From assembly GCA_964467785.1 (NCBI GenBank), contig CAYXVB010000040.1, positions 1-24,871 of the forward strand: a stretch of 24,871 bases of DNA, read 5' to 3'. The notes under the pieces are model-generated. The model was not told where the DNA came from. It saw only the letters and a program-made list of their open reading frames with translations, and searched no databases. Positions 8,826-16,438 of the stretch are shown here, in pieces; position 1 is the first letter of the stretch; each line of letters starts with the position of its first letter. The position numbers and the translations under genes were made by a program. The DNA comes from CAYXVB01 sp964467785 (lineage in GTDB: Bacteria > Bdellovibrionota > UBA1018).

Positions 8826-9671
8826 TTATACCCTCGCTTGAGGCGCGACTTCGGGGCGATAGGCGGTTTGAAGAGAGGCGGTCAGTGCGGCTCCGCTGAG
8901 GACGATGACCCAGACAATGTAAATCCAAAGCAAGAGCAGTGGGACCGCCCCTAGGCTGCCGTAAATGGCGTTATAGGTCACCACTCGGCGAGTATACAGA
9001 TGGAAGCCTGCCTGTGCGATCTCCCAGCCGATCGCCGCCAAAAACGCGGAGATCAGGGCAAATTTCCATTGAACGCGGCAATAGGGAACAAAACGGTAAA
9101 TTCCGAAAAAGGCCGCCAAGGCGAGAAGGAAATCCCCCGCTCCCGAGGGGAGAAACCGCGTGAGCGGCAGGTTGCTCGAGGTCATCAGACCGAGCGCAAC
9201 GCTGAAGGCCACGGGTCCGAGCGTGATAATGAGCCAGTAGACGGCCACGCGATGGAACCAATAGCGACGGCTCTTGACGCGCCAAATTCTATTGATCCCG
9301 TTCTCGATGCTCGAGAGCATGCTCATGCTCGTGAACACGAGGCCAAAGAAACCGCCAAAACCCACGGCCGAAGCGTGCGCGCTCTCGATGAAGCCGGCGA
9401 TCCGCTTGATCACCTCCTCGCTCGCTCCCTCGGCGAGGTTGTTGAGGATGAACGGCTCGATCGTCGCGTAGAGCTTTTGAAGTCCGCCGAAGGCCTTGAA
9501 GATCGCGAAGCTCATCGCCAAAAACGGAATGATCGACAGGATCGTCGTGTAAGCCAGGCTCGAAGCGGTGGTGAGCAAGTTCGCCTCGCGGTACTGACGG
9601 AACATCTCGCGCAGAACTTGGCGAGCGGACTCGGAAACGATCGGCGTGGCGGCGCGTTTGGGTTCGTTCAT
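8826..9671 (-). CDS. YihY/BrkB family inner-membrane protein
   Basis: A polytopic membrane protein of 281 residues, the usual length for the YihY/UPF0761 family. About six hydrophobic segments are visible, starting with the family-typical LTTASSLAYTTILSIIPFLAM near residues 32-55. The conserved motifs SSIENGINRIWRV, PYCRVQWKFALISAFLAAIGWEIAQ, and YNAIYGSLGAVPLLLLWIYIVW also fit. The molecular function is not settled; the old annotation as ribonuclease BN is wrong for this family. The ATG at 9671 overlaps the stop of the upstream peptidase gene by four bases (ATGA), so the two are almost certainly one operon and translationally coupled. Confidence 0.92.
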   Translation of the reverse strand: MNEPKRAATPIVSESARQVLREMFRQYREANLLTTASSLAYTTILSIIPFLAMSFAIFKAFGGLQKLYATIEPFILNNLAEGASEEVIKRIAGFIESAHASAVGFGGFFGLVFTSMSMLSSIENGINRIWRVKSRRYWFHRVAVYWLIITLGPVAFSVALGLMTSSNLPLTRFLPSGAGDFLLALAAFFGIYRFVPYCRVQWKFALISAFLAAIGWEIAQAGFHLYTRRVVTYNAIYGSLGAVPLLLLWIYIVWVIVLSGAALTASLQTAYRPEVAPQARV

Positions 9672-10903
9672 AAAGTTTTCAGAAGCTTGGCGCTGTCCTT
9701 CAAGCTTTTTTTGAATTCACCACGTTTTTCGCTCCAGGCATCCGACCAGGGTGATCCGGTCTCGAGCAGCGCATGACAGAGCGTGAGCAGTCCCCGTACG
9801 TCGCCCTGATGGACGAACTCGGGAGCGGGGCCGAGGTTGCCGCGCGAGTCCGGGCCTCCTTCGAACGATTGATTGTGGTAATTGCCGAGTGGCACGGAGA
9901 TGCCGATGCTTCGGAGTCCATAGGCGGTCGCGGCGGTCGCTTCGCAGGAGCCGCCATCCATGATGCGACGTTGATGTTTTTCGGGAAGGACGCGCGCGGC
10001 GAGATCGGTGAGCACGCGCAGCGCCGAGGCGTCAAAAACCGTTGCGCGGTCTCCCAGGCGGACAATCGGACCCTTGCCGATCTCCGCGCCCGGCAGGGTG
10101 CGTGAGGTTTCCAGGCTCACGCAAAGGATGTCGCGCTTGGCGCGGGGCAGCCAACCCAGCTCAAAGTGGGCGATCGCGCCGATGAATCCAACTTCTTCGG
10201 CACGTGTCAGCAGTCCGATGAACGGGGCGGATTTCCGGCGCTTGGGGGCCGGCTTGCGGGGCCGCTTCTGGCTGGAGGAGGCTTTGCCCCAGTGGTCCAG
10301 GGCAAGCGAAACGATCGCGAACACGCCGACCAGATCGTCGGCGGCCTTGGTGTAAATGAGTTCGTCTTCCTGCCACATCGCCTGACGGAACGCGAACCCG
10401 CCGAAAAGTTTGCGCGCATCAGGCGTCGACTTGCGAAGAAGATGGGCCACGTCTTCCGGGAGCTGGACGGTGCCGCTTTGGAGCGCGCGCCCCGAGGGCA
10501 GGAGACGGGCCTCGCCGATCAGGCCTCGACCGGCCCAGCCTTTTTCGTCCGCGAGCCAGACCGCCGCGCCTTCGAGATGCGCGGTCGGAGTGCCGCCATG
10601 CCACTTGACTTCAAGCTCGGCATCGCCGCTCCAGCGCACGCCATGAAAGCCCGGATGGTCCATGTGCGCGATGAAGACCCGGAGGGGCTCGCCACCGCGC
10701 GGGGTTTTCCGGGCGAGAAGCGCGCGATACTCTTTCGCGCTGGCCGCGCCAATCACGATATTGCCTGTTGGATCCTGGAAGTGGGGGACTCCCGCTTCCC
10801 CCAGCTCCTGGAGGACTCGATGGATGACGTGGCGCTCGCGGAACGGCGCGGTGGGTTGATTGAGGATGGACTGAAGCAGCTTTTCGCGGAAAGAGGCGGA
10901 CAT
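9668..10903 (-). CDS. M42-like co-catalytic metallo-aminopeptidase
   Basis: A soluble 411-residue protein from the ATG at 10903; the open frame extends further upstream, but those codons run into the divergent NADH dehydrogenase gene and are not protein-like. The ligand pattern of M42/M20/M28 dinuclear peptidases is visible in order. It comprises H80-x-D82 in FIAHMDHPGF, the bridging Asp in KAADDLVGVF (189-190), the catalytic Glu pair in TRAEEVGF (236-237), an acidic ligand in SLETS (E265), and the last His in GNYHNQSF (H343). A basic Pro/Lys-rich insert lies at about 211-226. Families with this core remove N-terminal residues from peptides in the cytoplasm. The last four bases overlap the YihY gene. 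The divergent NDH-2 start is 64 bp away, so the two share a short promoter region. Confidence 0.85.
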   Translation of the reverse strand: MSASFREKLLQSILNQPTAPFRERHVIHRVLQELGEAGVPHFQDPTGNIVIGAASAKEYRALLARKTPRGGEPLRVFIAHMDHPGFHGVRWSGDAELEVKWHGGTPTAHLEGAAVWLADEKGWAGRGLIGEARLLPSGRALQSGTVQLPEDVAHLLRKSTPDARKLFGGFAFRQAMWQEDELIYTKAADDLVGVFAIVSLALDHWGKASSSQKRPRKPAPKRRKSAPFIGLLTRAEEVGFIGAIAHFELGWLPRAKRDILCVSLETSRTLPGAEIGKGPIVRLGDRATVFDASALRVLTDLAARVLPEKHQRRIMDGGSCEATAATAYGLRSIGISVPLGNYHNQSFEGGPDSRGNLGPAPEFVHQGDVRGLLTLCHALLETGSPWSDAWSEKRGEFKKSLKDSAKLLKTL

Positions 10904-10967
10904 GGGCCCGATACTCGCACGGCTGCGCGCGGAATGCCAAATCCCAATCTCGTGATAAGGTGGGATC

Positions 10968-12299
10968 ATGAGCGTGTCGTCCCTTCTTCCTCGGGTCGTG
11001 ATCATCGGTGCGGGCTTTGGCGGCTTGAGTGCCGCGCGGGCGCTCGAGGGAGTTCGGGCGCAGGTGACGGTGATCGACCGTCGCAATCATCATCTGTTCC
11101 AGCCCTTGCTTTACCAGGTCGCCACCGCTGGCCTCTCGCCGGCGGACATCGCCACTCCGATCCGTTCCATTCTGCGAAATCAGGCCAATACCCACTGCCT
11201 GATGGCCGAAGTTCAGGGAGTGGATCTCGCGGCGCGCGCGGTTGTCCTTCCGGACCGTCGGGTTCCCTACGATCACCTGGTCATCGCATCTGGCGCGGGG
11301 CAAAGTTACTTCGGCCATCCGGAATGGGAGGCCGACGCGCCCGGACTCAAGTCCGTCTCGGATGCGACATCTATTCGTCAGAGAATACTTCACGCCTTCG
11401 AAGCCGCAGAAATGGAGCCGGATCCAGATCGAAAGCGCGCCTGGATGCGCTTTGTCGTGGTGGGCGGCGGCCCGACGGGCGTCGAGATGGCAGGCTCGAT
11501 CGCTGAGCTTGCCCATCACGCGCTGGCCCGCGATTTCCGAAACATCCGCCCCGGCTCGGCGGAGATTGTCCTGATCGAGGCCGGGCCCCGTGTTCTTTCT
11601 TCCTTTCCTCCGCGCCTGTCGGAGTCGGCGCGACGCGCGATGCTCCGCCTGGGAGTGGACGTCCGAACGGACTGCACGGTGGAGAAGGTCGATGCCGCTG
11701 GCGTAGTGATTCGCGGCCAGCGCCTGGATACACGTACGGTCATTTGGGCCGCGGGAGTGGCGGCCTCGCCGGCCGCTCGTTGGCTCGGCGCGGAAGCCGA
11801 TCGCGCAGGCCGAGTCAAGGTATCCGATGACCTCACGCTTGCGGGGCATCCCGAGGTTTTCGTGATCGGCGACACCGCCCATGTCGAACAAAACGGCAAA
11901 CTTCTCCCAGGAATCGCTCCGGTTGCCATGCAGCAGGGTAAGTATGTCGCGTCGATGATTGCCGCGCGGATCCGCGGCGGCGGCGGCGGCGGCCGCCCCT
12001 TTCATTACATCGACAAGGGCAATCTCGCGACAGTGGGTCGTTCGTTCGCCATCGTCGACTTTGGTTGGTTCCACGCTGCCGGCTTTTTTGCTTGGATCAC
12101 GTGGCTTGCCGTCCACATTTTCTATCTCATCGGCTTCCGCAACCGGCTGATCGTCATGCTGGAGTGGGCATGGGCCTATTTGTCCTTTCAGCGGGGCGCG
12201 CGGCTGATCACGGCGGCCGCGTCCGATACGGGCATGCGCGTTGCTCCGAAGTCCAAAGATGACCGAGAATCGCCGGATATCCGTCGCGACGTTGTTTGA
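10968..12299 (+). CDS. ndh: Type II NADH dehydrogenase (NDH-2)
   Basis: A 443-residue single-subunit NADH:quinone oxidoreductase that passes electrons from NADH to the quinone pool at the inner-membrane surface without pumping protons. Two Rossmann folds are clear: the FAD site VVIIGAGFGGLSAARAL (GAGFGG 14-19) and the NADH site VVVGGGPTGVEMAG (166-171). The second FAD contact VFVIGDTA lies near 298-304, followed by the PVAMQQG quinone/flavin motif (318-324). An aromatic, amphipathic C-terminus at about 365-405 fits membrane association. A Shine-Dalgarno AAGGTGGG sits just upstream of the ATG. A run of six glycines (337-342) from GGC repeats interrupts the usual segment before PFHYIDKG. The small downstream gene begins inside the last 41 bases. 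Confidence 0.95.
   Translation: MSVSSLLPRVVIIGAGFGGLSAARALEGVRAQVTVIDRRNHHLFQPLLYQVATAGLSPADIATPIRSILRNQANTHCLMAEVQGVDLAARAVVLPDRRVPYDHLVIASGAGQSYFGHPEWEADAPGLKSVSDATSIRQRILHAFEAAEMEPDPDRKRAWMRFVVVGGGPTGVEMAGSIAELAHHALARDFRNIRPGSAEIVLIEAGPRVLSSFPPRLSESARRAMLRLGVDVRTDCTVEKVDAAGVVIRGQRLDTRTVIWAAGVAASPAARWLGAEADRAGRVKVSDDLTLAGHPEVFVIGDTAHVEQNGKLLPGIAPVAMQQGKYVASMIAARIRGGGGGGRPFHYIDKGNLATVGRSFAIVDFGWFHAAGFFAWITWLAVHIFYLIGFRNRLIVMLEWAWAYLSFQRGARLITAAASDTGMRVAPKSKDDRESPDIRRDVV
11975..11993 (+). repeat. CGG/GGC trinucleotide repeat inside NDH-2
   Basis: Six GGC codons in a row (11976-11993) encode Gly337-342 of NDH-2. Expansion or loss of units would keep the frame and only change a linker length. 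It is likely a simple slippage-derived insert. Confidence 0.8.
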
Positions 12300-12783
12300 C
12301 CTGCTCGGCGAAGCGGCCTCATTGTTGTCGCTCGAGGCGGAGCTTCTCCATGAGTGCGCGCTGGCCTGCCCTTGGGACGATCTTCGGGATTCGATCGAGA
12401 CCGTGCGAGGGGAGGTTACCTGGCAGGAGCAGAACGTCCGCACCGCGCTTTACCGGATGGGAGGGGATCCCCGGATGGAGACGCCATCGGCCCGGGCCGA
12501 AAGGCCCTCGGTCGATGCACTTGTCGATGGCGTGCCGCCCTCCAGCTGGGACGGCGGGCTCCGCCCCGTGCTTTACATCTGCGAGCTGCAGAAAGTGATT
12601 TGGGCGTTCCTGCAGTCGGCGATTCCGTACGTGGGCTATCAGGCCATGCGCGACGAACTGGAGAAACTCGCCGATGACGCGGACGAAGCCACGGCCGTTC
12701 GTACCGACTGGCTCGAGAGTACCTTGCAACGGCTGCTTCTTCAGCGGGCGCTCCGCGAAGCGGAATGGGACGAAGCAGCGTAA
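12259..12783 (+). CDS. Hypothetical helical cytosolic protein
   Basis: I do not recognise this 174-residue protein. It has no signal peptide or membrane segment and is rich in Leu, Glu, Asp and Arg, with probable long helices at about residues 7-40, 50-65, 92-115 and 120-165. The last helix is strongly charged (EKLADDADEATAVRTDWLESTLQRLLLQRALREAEWDEAA). A ferritin-like or four-helix bundle fold is possible but unproved. The ATG at 12259 is chosen because it gives a compact start; an in-frame TTG lies at 12241. The gene overlaps the end of ndh by 41 bases in another frame, which supports co-transcription, and is followed after 43 bp by an exported protein gene. Confidence 0.72.
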   Translation: MTENRRISVATLFDLLGEAASLLSLEAELLHECALACPWDDLRDSIETVRGEVTWQEQNVRTALYRMGGDPRMETPSARAERPSVDALVDGVPPSSWDGGLRPVLYICELQKVIWAFLQSAIPYVGYQAMRDELEKLADDADEATAVRTDWLESTLQRLLLQRALREAEWDEAA

Positions 12784-12826
12784 ACGGAGCGGGGTTTGCA
12801 CGTCCGGGTAATAGGAGAAACGAGTC

Positions 12827-13642
12827 ATGAAACCAGTACGGCGTCTTGGTGAGCCCATGATCGCAGCCGTTTCGTTTTATCTGGTCCTTCAGTGGGTCGC
12901 TCCGGTCGGAGTGATCGCCGCGCCCAACTCCTCCTCGTCCAGTACGGACACCGGAGACGTCGCTGACCAGGCGCTTCGAGGCAACCGGCTGGAGCGGAGC
13001 AACACGGACGGCACTCCGCTGGGCGGCCTCGAAGAGGGGCAATTTGCCGGAGACAATCAGGATCACCCGGGGATGTCCGGTTCCACTGCGGGTCAACAGG
13101 CGGGGCAGGGCGTTCCCGGTACGGCCGCACCCAAGGGACCTAACGCGGCGGTAGAGGACCAGACGCAATTGCGAGAAGCCAAGAGCAAGGTGGCTCCACA
13201 CTCCATGCTGATCGAGAGCGCGCTCAGAAGCGCTCTGGGACAGGCGGATGGAGTCAAGGCCCAGATTCGCGAAGCGGAGGCCAGTCGCTCGGATGCTCCG
13301 CTGACTTCCGAGCAGCTCTCGGCGCTCAGCTCGGCCGGCCTCGAGCTCGCGTCCGATCTGGATACCGCTCGTTTGCACCGCGGGCAGCTGCGCGATGGAC
13401 TGCAGGAGTTTCCGAGGCTCTCCTCCAGTCGCGAATTCCGCGACGCGGATCGGGCTTTTTCGGAGCTTTTTTCGGTGGAGCGGGTCTGGAAGCAGCGGAT
13501 GAACCGTCAGGAGTACTGGCAGAACCGCGCGCGGGTCAACTCGGATCTTGCCCTACTCCAGGAGCGGATCCGCGCGGCCTTGAGCGCCACTCGGCGCTTC
13601 AATATGGCCCGACTCAATATCCCGGAAAGCTCCGTGGGTTGA
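12827..13642 (+). CDS. Hypothetical exported protein
   Basis: A strong ribosome site (AGGAGA, 8 bases before the ATG) fixes the start. The N-terminus has basic residues and a hydrophobic core (AAVSFYLVLQWVAPVGVIAA) with likely cleavage around residue 32. The next 85 residues are low-complexity and probably disordered, rich in Gly, Ser, Gln, Asn and Asp. The C-terminal 150 residues are charged and predicted helical, with Arg-rich heptad-like stretches ending near ALSATRRFNMARLNIPESSVG. There are no cysteines after the signal and no domain I recognise. It lies between the NDH-2-linked small gene and a MORN lipoprotein, all on plus with short gaps, so they may form one operon. Confidence 0.78.
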   Translation: MKPVRRLGEPMIAAVSFYLVLQWVAPVGVIAAPNSSSSSTDTGDVADQALRGNRLERSNTDGTPLGGLEEGQFAGDNQDHPGMSGSTAGQQAGQGVPGTAAPKGPNAAVEDQTQLREAKSKVAPHSMLIESALRSALGQADGVKAQIREAEASRSDAPLTSEQLSALSSAGLELASDLDTARLHRGQLRDGLQEFPRLSSSREFRDADRAFSELFSVERVWKQRMNRQEYWQNRARVNSDLALLQERIRAALSATRRFNMARLNIPESSVG

Positions 13643-13673
13643 TCCCGCGGGCTCCTTTCTCTAGAATGGTGGG

Positions 13674-14084
13674 ATGAGAACGCCGGTTTCCCCATTTCTT
13701 GCGATCGCCTTCATGCTCGCGCTTTCGTCCTGCGCGTATGGCCCCAAGCGTCCCTGCCAGGACGCGGGCGAGCCGACGCGCGAAAGACCCGCCGAATTCA
13801 AAGGCACGCGTCAGTGCACGCAAAAAAGGGATCCCGCCACCGGGAAGTACGTCAATGACGGGCCTTACATCGAGTGGTACCCCGACGGCGAGCGCGCGCT
13901 GGTTGGGGAGTTCCGCAACGGCAAGCGCAACGGCAAATGGTACGAGTACGCTCCGGACGGAAAGCTCTTGAGCGAACGTTGGTTCGAGAACGGCACGGAG
14001 ACCCTGACCCGCAGCAAGACGTCGATGCCGCAGACCTCGCCGCCGGCTCCCACTCAGGACGGCGACCGAAAAAAGTCACATTGA
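13674..14084 (+). CDS. Small lipoprotein with MORN-type repeats
   Basis: A 136-residue protein whose signal peptide ends LALSSC, a clear lipobox (Cys about 20). The mature part contains two or three MORN-like units: GPYIEWYPDGERALVGEFRNGKRNG, then KWYEYAPDGKLLSERWFENG. This repeat is found in many bacterial exported proteins and in the YwqK-like family; it forms a beta-hairpin scaffold with no fixed enzymatic role. The C-terminus is a short Pro/Ser/Thr-rich tail. The gene starts 31 bp after the exported-protein gene and ends 47 bp before the convergent aminotransferase. A purine-rich GGTGGG directly abuts the ATG, so the ribosome site is poorly spaced. Confidence 0.82.
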   Translation: MRTPVSPFLAIAFMLALSSCAYGPKRPCQDAGEPTRERPAEFKGTRQCTQKRDPATGKYVNDGPYIEWYPDGERALVGEFRNGKRNGKWYEYAPDGKLLSERWFENGTETLTRSKTSMPQTSPPAPTQDGDRKKSH

Positions 14085-14131
14085 CCAGTGGGTGTATGAA
14101 GTGAAACATCGTCGCCGCGGGCGGTCCGCGT

Positions 14132-15442
14132 TCATTCGCCGCAGACTTCGGTCAGCGCTTCGTCCAGGATGAGGACGGCCTCATCCAGCGTCGGCTCGTC
14201 GATCACCATCGCAGGCTGCAGGCGGAACACCGGATCGTAGGACATCGTCAGTAGGCCCCGCCTCAAGCACTCGCTAAAGAGCCGCTCGCAGGTTTCTCGA
14301 GACAGCTTGGTCTTTCGGTTCCGGGCATCGACCAGCTCCACGCCGAGGAAGAGGCCTTGCCCACGGACTTCGCCGATCACCGGATGTCTTTCAGAGAGGC
14401 GCCGCAGCCGCGCCAACAGCAGCTCTCCCATGCGGCGGGAGTTTTCCACGAGCTTTTCCTCGCGAATGATTCTCAGCGTTGCCGCGGCGGCGGCGCAGGC
14501 GAGCGCGTTGCCGCCGTAACTCGAGGACGAACCCGACGGCTCCGACCAGGGACGCGACTGGGCGATCTCGTCCCGAGTAATAAGTCCGCTGATCGGCATG
14601 CCGCCTCCGAACTGCTTTCCGATGGTGACGATGTCGGGCTCCACACCTGAGTGATGCACGCCCCAGTCTTTGCCGGTGCGGCCGAATCCGGTGATCATCT
14701 CGTCCGCGATGAGCAAGGCACCGAGCTCGTCGGCGATCGATCGGATTGCGCGCAGGAAATCGGACGGTGGAATCACGTTTCCGCCACTACCCTGCATCGG
14801 CTCGATCAGGATCGCGGCGACGGAGCCGGAGGTGGCGCGTCGGATCTGCTCCCGGACCGCATTCGCGCAGGCCAGTCCGCAGGCCGAATATTTGAGGCTC
14901 AGGGGGCAGTGGTGGCAGTGGGCGTAGTGAGCGATGTGATAGCCGGGAGCGAGGGGCCCCCAGCCCTGCCGCGCATCAGAGCCCATCGCCGACAGAGTGC
15001 CGAGGGTCTTGCCATGAAAACCGCCCCAGAAGCTGACGATCTCGTGCTTGCCCGTATGGCATTTTGCAAGTCGGAGCGCCGATTCCACGGCTTCCGCGCC
15101 GGAAGTATAGAGTTGCACGCGATTCAGCCGCGGCGAGGGACGGAACTCCGAGATCCGCTCCAGAAGCTCCACGCGTGCCGGGCTCGTAAAACTTCCGATC
15201 ACGAGCCGGCGTAGCTGATCCTCGACAGCGGCGACCCATTTGGGATGGGAGTGGCCGATCCCGCCCACTCCGATTCCGCCGATGAAGTCGATGTAACGTC
15301 GGCCATCCACGTCATAAAGTCGGGTGCCTTGTCCACGCTTGAGCGTGATGCCCGCGAGCTGCGCAAAGCGTTGCAATCCGGGCGCAAGGTGGATCTCTTC
15401 GCGTTGGCGGTACTCCTGACTGCGCGGGCCGGGGATGTTCAT
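14132..15442 (-). CDS. Class III PLP-dependent aminotransferase
   Basis: A 436-residue cytosolic enzyme of the GABA/ornithine/acetylornithine aminotransferase fold. The order of motifs is standard: YIDFIGGIGVGGIGHSHP (50-67), the PLP-phosphate site TSGAEAVESALRLAK (113-127), LIEPMQGSGG (212-221), ADEMITGFGRTG (246-257, D247 binding the pyridine nitrogen) and the PLP lysine in IGKQFGGGMP (K276). A four-cysteine insert (C176, C179, C188, C192) lies at the region where pig GABA aminotransferase binds an iron-sulphur cluster. GABA or another omega-amino acid is a plausible substrate, but the exact reaction is not readable. The ATG at 15442 is preceded by GGAG at 8 bases. The gene is divergent from the PAP2 gene (54 bp apart). 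Confidence 0.92.
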   Translation of the reverse strand: MNIPGPRSQEYRQREEIHLAPGLQRFAQLAGITLKRGQGTRLYDVDGRRYIDFIGGIGVGGIGHSHPKWVAAVEDQLRRLVIGSFTSPARVELLERISEFRPSPRLNRVQLYTSGAEAVESALRLAKCHTGKHEIVSFWGGFHGKTLGTLSAMGSDARQGWGPLAPGYHIAHYAHCHHCPLSLKYSACGLACANAVREQIRRATSGSVAAILIEPMQGSGGNVIPPSDFLRAIRSIADELGALLIADEMITGFGRTGKDWGVHHSGVEPDIVTIGKQFGGGMPISGLITRDEIAQSRPWSEPSGSSSSYGGNALACAAAAATLRIIREEKLVENSRRMGELLLARLRRLSERHPVIGEVRGQGLFLGVELVDARNRKTKLSRETCERLFSECLRRGLLTMSYDPVFRLQPAMVIDEPTLDEAVLILDEALTEVCGE

Positions 15443-15496
15443 GGCGAGTTCTCCGTGCGCGACCCAAGGCCGGCGGCTTGCATCCATGCAAGCGGG

Positions 15497-16438
15497 ATGC
15501 TGGTGCGCGGACAGTCGGGATCGAGCTGGTTGCTGTGGTGGAACTCGCTGAGCCTCGGGCGGAGATGGATTCCGCTCGGCGGAATGCTGGTCTATTGGAG
15601 TGCGCTCTACCTTCTCGGCGGGATGCGCTGGGATCATCTGGCGGTCGGCGCCGCGATGCTTTCGCTCGNNNNNNNNNNACTCCTACATTTCCTTTGGCCG
15701 TTTTTTTCAGTCGGCGTCATTTACGACAGCATGCGGTATTACGGCGATCTGCTACGCGGCCGGGTGCGCGTCGCGGAACCGTATCTCTTTGATCAGCGCT
15801 GGTTCGGGATCCGCTCCGGCGGACGTGTCCTTACGCCCAACGAGTGGTGGCAGCTTCATACCTTTCCCGCCTTGGACCTGCTCGCGGGCGCGGCTTACCT
15901 GATCTTTATCGGGGTGTTTCTCCTGACCGCGGCGTGGTTTCGCTTTCTTCACCCCCGGCGCGACGTCAGGCTCCGGGCGTTAGGGCTGCCGTGGGCGTTC
16001 TTTTGGGTCAACCTGCTCGGTTATAGTACCTACTACTGGTATCCCGCGGCACCGCCTTGGTACGTCGCGCTTTACGGACTGGGGCCGGCCCGTCCGGACG
16101 CGCACCCTAATCCTGCGGGCGCCGCGCGCTTCGATCTGCTTTTGGGCACGCATTTCTTCCAAGGAATGTACTCGCGTTCGGCTGACGTGTTCGGGGCGAT
16201 CCCTTCGCTCCACGTCGCATATCCCTTGATCGGCGCCTATTTCGCGCTTCGTTTCCGTTCCCTGCGCCTACCGCTCGTCGGCTTCTATTTTTTGATGTGT
16301 TTTTCAGCGGTCTATCTCAACCACCACTATGTTCTCGATATTCTGTGGGGCAGCGCATACGCGCTCGCGGTCTGCCTGGTGCTCGACGCCCGAGCCCTCC
16401 GGAGGAGTATCCGCTGGGTCGCTCAAAGCTCCCAGTAG
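15497..16438 (+). CDS. PAP2/AUR1-like membrane phosphotransferase (contains assembly gap)
   Basis: About 313 residues including four unknown ones caused by Ns at 15669-15678. Hydrophobic segments alternate with loops, giving about six membrane helices. The catalytic motifs of the PAP2 superfamily are visible: GAIPSLHVAYP with PSLH at 236-239, and LNHHYVLDILWG with H277-x3-D281. The conserved segment VGVIYDSMRYY followed by FDQRWFGI resembles the inositol-phosphorylceramide synthase (AUR1-type) branch, which moves a phospho-head-group onto a lipid. Phosphatase activity is an alternative. The start at ATG 15497 is weakly supported (AAGCGGG directly before it). The last 16 bases overlap the end of gsk on the other strand. 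Confidence 0.85.
   Translation: MLVRGQSGSSWLLWWNSLSLGRRWIPLGGMLVYWSALYLLGGMRWDHLAVGAAMLSLXXXXLLHFLWPFFSVGVIYDSMRYYGDLLRGRVRVAEPYLFDQRWFGIRSGGRVLTPNEWWQLHTFPALDLLAGAAYLIFIGVFLLTAAWFRFLHPRRDVRLRALGLPWAFFWVNLLGYSTYYWYPAAPPWYVALYGLGPARPDAHPNPAGAARFDLLLGTHFFQGMYSRSADVFGAIPSLHVAYPLIGAYFALRFRSLRLPLVGFYFLMCFSAVYLNHHYVLDILWGSAYALAVCLVLDARALRRSIRWVAQSSQ
15669..15678. other. Run of 10 N (assembly gap)
   Basis: Ten undetermined bases lie inside the PAP2-like gene. The reading frame before (ending AAMLSL) and after (LLHFLWPFF) is the same if the gap is really ten bases, but a gap of ten Ns is often a placeholder. Confidence 0.99.

Noticed and set aside
9668..9671. Possible frameshift or fusion between the M42 peptidase and the YihY gene
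   Set aside because: The four-base ATGA overlap is a normal stop-start coupling, and both proteins have full-length, distinct folds.
10166..11506. A 446-codon plus-strand open frame spanning the M42 peptidase and the start of ndh
   Set aside because: It covers two convincing genes in other frames, and its translation is low-complexity and Arg/Gly-rich.
10611..12443. A 610-codon open frame on the minus strand opposite NDH-2
   Set aside because: It is antisense to a clear NDH-2 gene, its protein is Arg/His/Ser-rich without domains, and long antisense frames are expected in GC-rich coding DNA.
14114..14130. Short GC hairpin between the MORN lipoprotein and aminotransferase genes as a bidirectional terminator
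   Set aside because: The five-pair stem lacks a T tract on either side.
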